Part shown: one piece after another, positions 54,901 through 64,000 of the stretch
How the letters are laid out: each line of letters begins with the position of its first letter
How positions within the stretch are numbered: position 1 is the first letter of the stretch
Notes under the pieces: generated by a model
Told to the model about the DNA's origin: nothing
Seen by the model: the letters and a program-made list of their open reading frames with translations, nothing else
Database searches by the model: none
Program-made: the position numbers and the translations under genes
From: Polytrichum commune
Lineage: Eukaryota; Streptophyta; Polytrichopsida; Polytrichales; Polytrichaceae
DNA length: 64,000 nt
Reading direction: 5' to 3'
Assembly: GCA_950295325.1 (NCBI GenBank)
Contig: OX485807.1
Location: 35,306,440-35,370,439, forward strand

Positions 54901-55166
54901 GCGAAGAGAGCTTACTCAATGACATTGATGTGTGCAATGTGCTCGCAAGATTGCATGACAGCTTGTTGTACGAGCTTGGCCACTTGAAACGCAAGTGTTT
55001 GCGCTACTTGTTTGAGTTTGGCAAAGTCCACGAGTTGCGGGAGGAGTTCGATGCATTTCTTCGCGAGGCCGATAAGGACCTCGTTGTCGAGCTTGTGCAA
55101 GAGCAGCTGAATTTCCACACAAATAGATGGCTTCTTGCGCTGGACTTGGTGAACCCCGAGGCCTAG
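51954..55166 (+). CDS. BTB/POZ domain protein, At1g21780-type (4 exons, 356 aa)
   Basis: This is the one clear host gene. Exons: 51954-52072, 52735-52880, 53262-53425, 54525-55166. Introns start GTATTG, GTACAT, GTAAGT and end GCAG, GAAG, TAAG; all junction phases agree (WN|W, TG|G, VN|G). The N-terminal MATH-like part (residues 8-143) has SDPFKIGLWNW, YLYPEGSKE, NLVWSV and FLLEVKFHDL, as in plant relatives. The BTB domain (about 172-275) has LHTDVTIF, AHRAVLASRSPVFNSMFHHD and ALLHYLYG; a helical BACK-like end follows (FGKVHELREEFDAFL). Family members dimerise through BTB, and many act as CUL3 ubiquitin-ligase adaptors; the substrate is unknown. Length is close to Arabidopsis (326 aa). Intron 3 carries a MITE. 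No stop or frameshift is seen, so it is probably functional. Confidence 0.88.
54076..54450 (+). mobile_element. MITE family M, best-defined copy (in BTB gene intron 3)
   Basis: Length 375 bp. Left AGGTAGATGTGTCTAATTC and right (minus strand) AAGTGGATGGGTCTTGTATG are imperfect inverted termini, flanked by the direct repeat TATTA (54071-54075 and 54451-54455). Interior landmarks in order: GATTTAAGTGGCATGCG, GTGGCCCCAAG, CTCAATAGTCAACATAATTG, CTTCACTTTGATAGTGAATA, TTTCATATCCTAAGAAAAGT. A 5-bp duplication is unusual for plant DNA elements, so the superfamily is left open. Confidence 0.7.
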
Positions 55167-55376
55167 GATGCTCAATGGGATTTACCGGAAACATAAGCAT
55201 GTGAGGTCATCTCCAGTGAGCCCTCCGATTATGGAAACGTAAGGCTTAGATCGAGGGGCAAGGGTTATGTTATGTTCGAGGGAAGTTTCTCTCTTCCCCA
55301 ATCCTGGAACGTCACCTCAGGCACCAAATGGCTATGTCATCAGATGACATTGGTCCAACCCATGACACATAGGAGA

Positions 55377-55446
55377 AATTCAACGAGTTTCTTTTTGCAG
55401 TGCATTAGGACCCTGTTGTTGAGCTTCTGCAAGAGCAGCTGAATCG
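55377..55446 (+). pseudogene. Diverged duplicate of the BTB gene 3' exon end
   Basis: TTCAACGAGTTTCTTTTTGC and CTGCAAGAGCAGCTGAAT encode FNEFL..VVELLQEQLN, matching FDAFLREADKDLVVELVQEQ plus LN in exon 4 (about 55047-55112), with an in-frame stop. It lies only 210 bp after the gene, so it is either a local duplication remnant or the tail of a lost tandem paralogue. Confidence 0.65.
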
Positions 55447-57950
55447 CCAAGCCATTGGCCTTGGGTTGATCTCGTGGTGTAGAACGGTGGAAAGAAAAAG
55501 AGAGGAAAAAAGAAAGAAAAACGACTCCGATGTCGCGGCTGGCGTGAAGTATGGGGTTGCTTCATTGTCGAGTTCGTCTAAGTCTACGTGATTATGAAAC
55601 AAGCATTAGAAGAATTAGAGAGCCCCTGAAGACTACTACATCCTTTTTAAGGTGAACACCTTGAACAGAAGCGGACAAGCTGGCTAGCATCTATCTCCCC
55701 TCTAGGGCAAGCCTGTAAAGCTCCCACATGGTTGAATGCATATATTCGGTTCACCTGTATACAATCTAACCTCGTTAATACGGCACCCGTTTATACGACA
55801 CCCTCGATATTACGACATTGTTTTGCGAGACCAAACTTTCTAGTTCAAAGCTCCCTCTTTTGTACAACTACGACACTTGATTATGCGACATTTGTAATCT
55901 CCGTTTTGTCATACTATAGAGGTAGTTAATGTTGAAATTCCTTTCATCTATGTTATGTACATCTAAAATACATCCATTTTCACTTGGGAACTACTTGGGA
56001 ACTTCACTTATCACTGGGCACTTAATTAGGGTTACTAGGGTAGAATGGACATGGTGAGGGTTAGAGTGGGCTCCTGCCTAGTATGTGGCCTTGTACACAT
56101 GTGATATAGTATCACCAATTATTCGATACGAAATGTCATGCATCATTGTTGTCTAGTTTCTTAAGAGAACTCTTTATATTTTGGTGTTAATGAAATTATT
56201 AGTTTTCAAAAGTTAGTTGGGAATTCGGATAAGATGACAATTGCTAACTTGGGTAGGCAACACCAAAGATCTTTGCACTCCTATTTCAAGAGTTCTTGAG
56301 AACATTTATATTTGTTTGGAGTTATAAGTTTTTATTTCATACCATCTATATTGCATAAACTTGTTGTATATATTTGTAAGCTCATATTATTGTTGTTTTC
56401 GTATTCCCTCAATAATATGACAATTTAACGTTGTTTGTCATATTAATAAGAAGACGACACTTGCATAATAAGAAATTGGACCCGCAATTGATATATGATC
56501 CGCAACATTCCATGCGCCCAAGCCTATTAGTGTATGCGAGATTGGTTTACGATCCTCGACATTCCATATGCCCAAGCGTACTAGCATGATCATTGTAAAT
56601 TCTCTTCAATTTTGAGGTGGGTGCTACGTTGGGAATGCTACCTTGTTACCTCGGAAATGACACCTTGCTACCTTGGAAATTGGCACATGTGATGCATTAA
56701 CATTTAATTGTCACTCGTGGTGCACCAACTTTATTTAGCACCCGGTGTATGAAGTTGGTAGTGACAAAGGAGTTGGATGCACATGCTCATCCTTTAGAAT
56801 CAAGGAGGAGGAGGTCACATTCAAATTCACCAAGGAATCGAGGTCATTAAATTAAAGATATACACAAGAATTCGGCCCAGGTTGTGGTCAAACAAAATAG
56901 ATAAAATAATCAAGAAGTTTGGACTTAGATGAAATTACATTTACTTCACAAATTTTAAGATAAAAAAGCTAAGACAAGCCACCTACTCAAAAGCATATCT
57001 CAAGGAGATGTTGGATGTGTTAAGCCTTATCAACAAGAGTGCTTGGAGTATGATATAGAAGATCCAATTAGAGCAAGCAGTAGCCATCATTTGAAAAGAG
57101 AATTTGAGGATTGAAGGTGATTCCTGCAAGGCCGTCAAGTAGGCCAAATCAACCATCACCTCATCCTCAAGTTCTAAACTAAGATTTCACATCATGAAAG
57201 TCCTCAATCAATCAAATTGAGTCAAGTGTTAATAAATATGCTAGCCAATTCTTTTGGAGGAAGCCTTTTGCAATGAGTTTTATCATTTATGGAGCGAGCC
57301 AAACGGACCCATGGAGATTGAACTCTTCGTTACCAAATACATCAATTTTTAGATGTCCTATCCTAACGCTCAACTCTTATGCTCGTTGATTGATTTGGTA
57401 GACAACAACCCATCCATGTCAACCCCAACAAGCACCCACAAAGCATTATGATCATTTACAATAATCTCTCGCTTAAGTACGCACTTTGAACCAAAGTCGT
57501 TGGTGCACACTTAGTTGGTAGGTGCATACTTTACTCATATCGCTTTCTAGACCCTCTGATTCGATGAATCGCAACGGGAAACGGATAAATCTGAGGCAAC
57601 CCGCTTGATCGAAATCCACCTTATCGAGACACTAGCTGAATTTGGAAGTCCTACCAACATCAAAGGCTTTGAAGCTCTACACAACACTACCCCCAACATC
57701 GACAACCAATTTCTTTGCTCCGATGTTCAAACGAAAGCTGGACAGGTGTAGGAGTAAGTGTGACGATCGTTTGGGATGTTTCAGCGAAATGTTGACAAAC
57801 TAACATCGAATGTCAAGCAAAAAAAATGCATGCATTCGCAGCAAATGACCCTTCATGTTATGTTCAAACAATAAAGTATGAACCTTGATTTTTGTCAAAA
57901 AAATTGTGCACTTAACCAGGATGCATACTTAAACGGGTGATTACTGTAAA
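55447..57950. other. Spacer, possible pogo-like remnant, no gene recognised
   Basis: 55755-55900 (CTCGTTAATACGGCACCC, TTTATACGACACCCTCGATA, TTATGCGACATTTG) resembles the terminal sequence style of plant pogo-like elements, but no matching opposite end was found. The rest is AT-rich with no supported feature. Confidence 0.3.
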
Positions 57951-58860
57951 CACCCAAGAACGGAAGTTGTTGCCACTCTTCACCCGGACTCATCATCATC
58001 GTTACGAGCACCGACCAAATGACCTATCGCGATTATTTTGTTCGCAACAATTGCACTACTACAATCACAACTCGAGACCACACAACCACCACTAGACGTC
58101 ACCAATCAACTGGCACCCAAGGATGTTGCAATCGATCAACTCTCCCAACGACTCGCAACAAGAGGGAGACAATTGAAGGCTTTGCAATTCAAATGTAAGA
58201 TGTCGCTCGAAAATCACAAAGTCGACTTAAAAGGCCGCCAATATCATGAAATGAAACCATGATTATGTTGCTGCTCACGACACCAATGGTGGACGAGGAT
58301 TTTTGGGGATCAAATTGTTTTGTAATGCACCAACTCCCATCAATGAACGAACTCAAATTTTCCAAGAATACGATATTGCACGCCCGCTCATCTCTATGTC
58401 CTTCGGCCATGGCAGCATGCGATGATCAAGTCAATGCTCTCGATGGGCTCACTGAAGAATGTGTGTTGCCTTCATCCCCAAAATCGCAAACAATGGCCAA
58501 ACGTTTTGTTTTCCAGTGAAAGGAATTGCATGAAATGGAAGTTGAACGCTTTCATTGCTATCAAATTTATTGCCTATAATACCAATCATGAAGACGACCC
58601 ATAGCATGGCCGCATGATCATCTCATAGTCTTTTGGCTTACACCGAGATCTACCCTCATATTTTTTTGAATGTAAACAATGATGTAGAATGTTTGATCTG
58701 CAATAGGCAAATGGCTCGCTCCATGCTCGATGTACATCAACATTAATTAACGGTGAGCAATGCCCATGCACTATTGCAACGTGCTTTTGCAACCACAATT
58801 GCAAGATTTTTCGACAACCAAGCCCCTCCATGACGCAACATCGCCCTTTCTGGGGTTACA
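57951..58860 (+). other. Unrecognised degenerate coding-like region
   Basis: Composition is more balanced than around it. Frames of 74, 86 and 60 codons (58038-58262, 58259-58519, 58422-58604) follow each other in different phases. The first contains a charged repeat-like segment (VTNQLAPKDVAIDQLSQRLA). It could be a decayed retroelement gag; no domain confirms this. Confidence 0.25.
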
Positions 58861-60296
58861 ACTTGTTTCCTAGCCAACCCAAAGTAGAAACAACACAGGG
58901 TCTAAACCAAAGGATAGGTTTGAAGCTAGGAAGGAAGGTTAACTGTTGGTATTGCCATAGCCACAAAACAGGGTGACTATTACAAAAAGGCAAATATTAG
59001 ATCAATAAAGCTTTGTATTGACCACGGATATCAACGGGTTTATCATTGTGATTACCGTTTGTAGGTAGGAAAGTAGTCAACGGCAAGACTGGAAACTACT
59101 TAAAGCCGGTTATGTTGTTAAGTTTGGGGTTCAAAGCTAGCCGAGTATGGTCGATGCACTCGTCTTCATGTTTTTATGTATGCTTATTCTATGCAATAAA
59201 GATGATTTTGTTGTAAATTCATTTGGCTATGTGGGTGCCTATTGAGGTAGTTGTCTAAGAGTTGAAGTCATGTTGCTTGCCTTAACGAGCAGTCTGTGTA
59301 AACGATCTGTAATGACCACGTTTCATCCCTTCGGGAGCCCATTCAGAAAAAATCTAGCATAACATAAATTTAATATTTCGATTCAGTGTGAATGTGGGAA
59401 TATCCATGAATATTCTATGGAATATTGTCAATCTCACAAAACATTGCATGGATCTTAATAATGTTATGTAAAATGTCGTAAAATACCTCATGTACCTAAT
59501 CCTCAATAGAAGAAAACTTGACTTGAATCAAGCACATGTCAAACCCCCACCATAACCTCCCAGCCCACAAAATGCAACCTGAACAATACACTTACCTCTT
59601 AGATATATAAAGCCCACCTTCCAAAAAAAAAGCATGCACCTTACCCTATAGCTTGGTCAAACATGATTAGGACAAGGATCGGACTCATATATAAGTCGGC
59701 AAAGAAAATCGATACTTCTTTTTCTTCTCTTTTCTTTCATAGGGCATGCTTACATTATCAATACACTTACACTCACCTAAATTGATGAAGGCACAGTGAA
59801 TCCAAAGTACAAAGGACTTTCAAAGTCATGAGACAATGAGACCTTGACACTTTGATAATGGTACGTTGAGCTCACAACTTGGCTTCAACACTAAGGGCAT
59901 GTAGCTATGAGGGGAAATCCTTTGTAGAAACATGAACCACGTGCAATAATGGGGGTATTTTTAGGGGCTATGAGATCATGTGCACATTTGTGGGATATTT
60001 TGCATATTTGATCAATATTTTGGAATATGTTTTCAAAATGATTTTCTATTAGTCTAATCTTATTTAATTATTTAGTATTTTACACTTTGAAACATTAAAT
60101 AGGACCATATTTTTCATCACACCAAGTTTTGGGACTTAAACCCTTCACTTGTGGTCAATTTGCATGTGCCATATCAACACATGGCACTTGTGCATATGAC
60201 TTATGAATTGGCAAGAGCTGCAAGCCAATGTGAGTTGGTTCTAAGAAGTTCGTAATTTGGCCCGTGTTTAACCTTCATGACACCTCATACAAAACC
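58861..60296. other. AT-rich spacer with MITE-like fragments
   Basis: 59385-59480 resembles the MITE at 22270 (GTGTGAATGTGGGAATATCC, CTCACAAAACATTGCATGG). 59930-60040 shares text with 53840-53960 (ATGAACCAC, AATGGGG.TATTTT, AGGGGCTATGA). No gene recognised. Confidence 0.4.
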
Positions 60297-61595
60297 TTTC
60301 GGTTGTCTCATGCACCTGTGATAGATTGATGGATGGATGTGAAGGTAGGTAGAAAGGTGGGTGGATCATTAGGTCGGTTGGTAGGTTGCCACATGTTGCT
60401 CGATTAGGCAAGCCCTACGCTCATTATAAAGAGATGCAGTATCAATGAAAAACACTTTGGACTTTAGGAATTGAACTACACTCACTATCCCAATTAGTGT
60501 GGGTTATTATTCAGAGTTACACAATGCTATAACTATTTAATGAGAATGTAATATTTTACCAAGAAAAATCATTTATGTTCTATAGTGTCTAGACAACCTA
60601 TTGAACTTTCGTTAGTAAAAATTGAACTCTTGGGTAAGATATTATTGCACTATGTAACTCCGAATAGTAACACATGCTAATTGGGATAATCAGTGTAGCA
60701 TAACATTCTAGTGCACTCCATATACCATAGGAACAATTGAAGGAATAGGAGATGATGGCTTAGTTGAGTGCTGATCTACTCACAATCTGATAAAGCAAGG
60801 TTTCATGTGAAGGAAAGTTGAAACACTTTGGGCAAACATTCCTCCATCCAAGTGCTTGTCGTCTAATACCACCAAAAGGAGAACACAAACGCTAATGTTC
60901 ACCCGTCCTTTAATCATCGAGGCCAAGTCATGCCAAGCTTTGCAAATGTTCGCATTCTTCTAAAGCAAGCCTTTAACTATTTGGGACCCACCTTGGATAG
61001 TCATGGTTGGGGATACCCTTTTCCCAACTCCCAATATTTCGGGGACACCATGTGGCATCATCATGCAAACAAGTCAAAACTTTGAACAAGTGATTTTCTA
61101 GACAATTTTTTTGAAGTAAATCTTCTACATGTTAATGAAATAGTTTCACTTGTCTCATGCACCTGTAATAAATTGGTAGATGGACAAATATGCAAATAAA
61201 TTATACACGTGCAGGTGGATCAATATGTCATCAGGTAGGTCGCCACATGTTGATTACTCATCTGTCATGTGTTGCTCACTTAAAGCAACCCTACGTTCTT
61301 TGCATGAGAGCTTCAAAACCTTTGAAAAATGCTTAGGACTTTAGGGATTAAACTCGGGTTAAATTGGCATGTCAACCCAAAAGATGCACTCCATTACACC
61401 AACGCTATAATCGAGGAATTGGTGATGATGGCCTACTTGGGTGGCTGATCTACTTTAGCAAGAATTCATGTGAGGTGAGAAAGTTGAAACCCCTTGGGGC
61501 CACAAACAATCTTGCATCCAAGTGCTCGTCATCTCTAATACCACCGAAAGCTCATGAGCACGGTGCATCCTGCTCGCATGTCCTTTAATGAAATA
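60297..61595. repeat. Diverged direct duplication, first copy interrupted by a MITE
   Basis: Copy 1 (60297-60926) and copy 2 (61152-61595) share TGTCTCATGCACCTGT.ATA, GGTAGGT.GCCACATGTTG, CTTTAGG.ATT, GA.GATGGC.TA, CAAGTGCT.GTC.TCTAATACC and TGTCCTTTAAT. Copy 1 is longer because of the MITE at 60479. Confidence 0.7.
60479..60695. mobile_element. MITE with TA duplication
   Basis: The 217-bp element starts CACTCACTATCCCAATTAG and ends CTAATTGGGATAATCAGTG, flanked by TA (60477-60478 and 60696-60697). The inverted termini run about 65 bp (GTTATTATTCAGAGTTACA against its partner at 60640-60670). Copy 2 of the host duplication lacks it, which confirms the insertion. Confidence 0.78.
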
Positions 61596-62566
61596 TGTAC
61601 ACCTCCCCGTACCTCTCCGTACCCAAGCTATATTGCCTTTGTAAACCTGGAAAGTACTCTCTAAGGGCCTAACCCGTGCTCAAAGAGCCTCCTACCTCAT
61701 GCAATAGATTGATGAGTAGGCCTACTTTTCAACCTTTCTTCTTCCAAATCATCATCATCCTAACTCTACACTTTCGACATGAATTTCTCAAAAGCCTTTA
61801 AAGCTTTATCTACATTCTCTAACGAACAAAACATTCTAAACCCCCAAATGTTGAGGCAACAGTTTTTCCTTGACAACCACAGCTGCCCGACATATACTAG
61901 CATAAATGTTTATGTTATAATATTTTGATTTTGGACAAGTGGACGGATAATTTTTTTGTGAATAATTATAACTTTGCAAAGCTTTCATTTACTCAGACAT
62001 ATATATCATAACCGGTGCAGATTTTTTTTAGTGTGCTCTTCAATAAGACTAAATTGTTTTAGGCAATGTTGGGGTGATATTGCTTTGGTTTTTAGGGGTT
62101 AAGCCCTAAAGACGATGGTATATGTTCTATGGCCTACGGGTAGTTTTGTATAAGGCCCCAACAAGTAGTAGAGTCAAATTTTATCTAGTCTATGAGACTG
62201 AAATGGTCTTTAACACATTTTAACAAAAAGATAATTCAATGAAAGTATGATCATGTCCAACAACTGCAATGACACATATGTGACTTGTGTGTGATTTTTA
62301 GATCATTTCTATGAATCCATGTTTTCCAACTTTTCTTCTTACATTCATGCATGTGTCGATTAGAAGAATGTAACTGATGAAGGGGTTTTTTTTAAAGGTG
62401 GGATGGCATTTGATTTATTTAGCTCAAATGATTAGAAAGTAAGACTATACATCTTCTTCTTTTTAAGTCTTGAGATCTATATCGACTTCTTGAACCAAAC
62501 TTGGACCTTTTAAGGGTTAGGAAGATCTAAGAACAATTCCAATTTGGGACACTTCTCTAATGCAAA
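61596..62566. other. AT-rich spacer, no gene recognised
   Basis: Nothing supported. Confidence 0.35.
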
Positions 62567-62812
62567 CATTAGAAGAGAACTTATGCACTTCAACTGTCCT
62601 TTGCAACTTGTCCATTGCAATTGTTGGCGAGAAAATTTACAAGTAAATTGTTTTGGTTGATAGTTGGAGGTTTTTGATTGCCAATTATTTAGAAAATGCA
62701 ATTAGAAACCTCTAGTCGACAACCAAAACAATTCATTTATGTATTTCCTTGCCATTAGTTGCAATGTACAAGTCACAAAGGATGGTTGTAATGGACAAGT
62801 TTTCTTCTAGTG
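62567..62812. mobile_element. MITE with ~106-bp imperfect inverted termini
   Basis: The left end CATTAGAAGAGAACTTATGC pairs with the right end, minus strand CACTAGAAGAAAACTTGTCC. It continues through AACTTGTCCATTGCAA and AATTGTTTTGGTTG to AGAGGTTT. CACTAG ends suggest a CACTA-like element; no matching target duplication is seen. Confidence 0.6.
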
Positions 62813-64000
62813 AATATTCGTGAGCAAATGGTCTTCAGGTGACATGTGTGACACTACCAAACCAGAGACAACCTACAAGAAATTATTGTTCATTAGATAA
62901 AAATTATGAACCTTGTTTCTTGGAGGCAAACGCGCAGGAGTTGACATGGAAACCAATGATTTTATTAATATTTTATTTTCAAACTTTCAAGAAAGGATCA
63001 TTGGAGTGATGAAGCCACATGTGGATGATAAGCACAAAATTCATCCAAAACTTGTGTATGTTCATTGAGATTTGGCAGTTTTATCCATGGCATATGTGAA
63101 AAGATTGTAGAATGCTTTATATTGATTTTTTTAGAATCATTGATGGGAACAACTCAACAATGACTTTTACAAATTTTCTCGGAGGGCACACTTTGAATAT
63201 TTTCCAAAAGAGGGTGGAATATGATATAGAGTGGCATTTATTTTCCAAAAGTGAAAATTATAACAAGTTTGCAATTTAAAAAGGATGGCCTTTATACCTA
63301 ATATTTAGGTTAACGAAACTTAGCCTACTAGTTATTAGAAAGATTTTTCCAAAAAATTATATGTAACATGCGTGAACAAAGATTCCAAGAGAAAAATCAA
63401 AAGTTTGTTGAGATAATTTTTTGAAGAATGCCAATGAGGGCCAACTTGTTATATAGGCTTTAGGGAGACCTTATGCTATTTGCCTTGTGAGGATAATCTC
63501 TATCCCGTCATCCCAAATAGTGAGACTGATTTTATTTATCCATTGAAAGAAACCCTTATGACAGGAGGAAAAACCTCCCTGAAACCCTAATGGGGGCTCA
63601 TTTCCACTTTGTTTTGTCATGAGTTGTGTGGCAAAGAAGGGTGTGTGCCCTCATAGGGATGTGCAAGTTTTTCAATGTTGTATTATGCATTCATTTATGA
63701 GGGTCGCACCTCCATAGCTACTAAGTTGTCCACCAATGTTGTGGTTGCAACATGTTGTTGGTAGCATTGCTTCCCGAGGTACTTGCATGGCATATCATGA
63801 TTGTGTGCTATTTAGGGTTTAGGGTGGAATGCATTTGTGTGATTGTTGAGATCCTTTAAAAACATGTGTATTTGTAGCAAGAGGAGTTCCAAACAAACCA
63901 TCTCTCTCCCGGGTTGGTGCTCAAAGCCCATGCAAGTAGAGTCTGCCACCTTTATCATCTTCTATTACTTGTTGTTCAACGGGTCTTCAAGCACCTAGTA
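62813..64000. other. AT-rich spacer, no gene recognised
   Basis: No open frame above 60 codons and no repeat structure that I can support. Confidence 0.35.

Overview
This is a repeat-dominated stretch of a nuclear plant genome. Plant-type telomere-like TTTAGGG runs, GT-AG introns, tRNA-derived SINEs and plant-style MITEs (small non-autonomous DNA transposons) support this. The LINE, hAT and DUF7869-like protein families present make me favour a non-seed land plant (fern, lycophyte or bryophyte), but that part is inference. I can support only one conventional host gene. Nearly everything else is transposable-element sequence at different stages of decay, much of it nested.

Layout. 1-1268: start of an LTR retrotransposon on the minus strand (tRNA-Met primer-binding site plus a 1.0-kb LTR), inserted into a LINE. 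1269-9750: the LINE (minus strand), with decayed ORF2 (reverse transcriptase, endonuclease, a 2A-like NPGP motif, a Pro/Asn/Gln-rich N-terminus), a long ORF1 and a leader made of tandem repeats. 9750-18240: AT-rich spacer with MITEs, one carrying a 408-bp insertion flanked by an 8-bp duplication. 18239-23720: a CACTA-like MITE, a broken Tc1-type transposase, several tandem repeats, and a SINE with a clear 13-bp target duplication. 24540-28830: a decayed DUF7869-like transposase gene, preceded by eight copies of a 28-bp palindrome built on TTTACGGAC/GTCCGTAAA and followed by degenerate versions. 31140-34891: a GC-rich leader and an uninterrupted hAT transposase ORF. 35587-41413: a long-inverted-repeat element split by a 5'-truncated LINE (15-bp target duplication), which is itself split by a PIF/Harbinger-type MITE. 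41425-42409: a very young Mutator-type MITE with 9-bp target duplications. 42419-51260: several MITE families, often nested.

51954-55166 holds the host gene. It is a four-exon BTB/POZ protein of the Arabidopsis At1g21780 type, 356 residues when its exons are joined; all exon junctions are phase-consistent, and a MITE lies in intron 3. 55170-64000 is degenerate repeat sequence with two further MITEs and a diverged tandem duplication.

The two most unusual signals are the palindrome array linked to the DUF7869-like gene (plausibly transposase binding sites) and the 2A-like motif in the LINE ORF2. No rRNA gene, CRISPR array or bacterial feature was seen.
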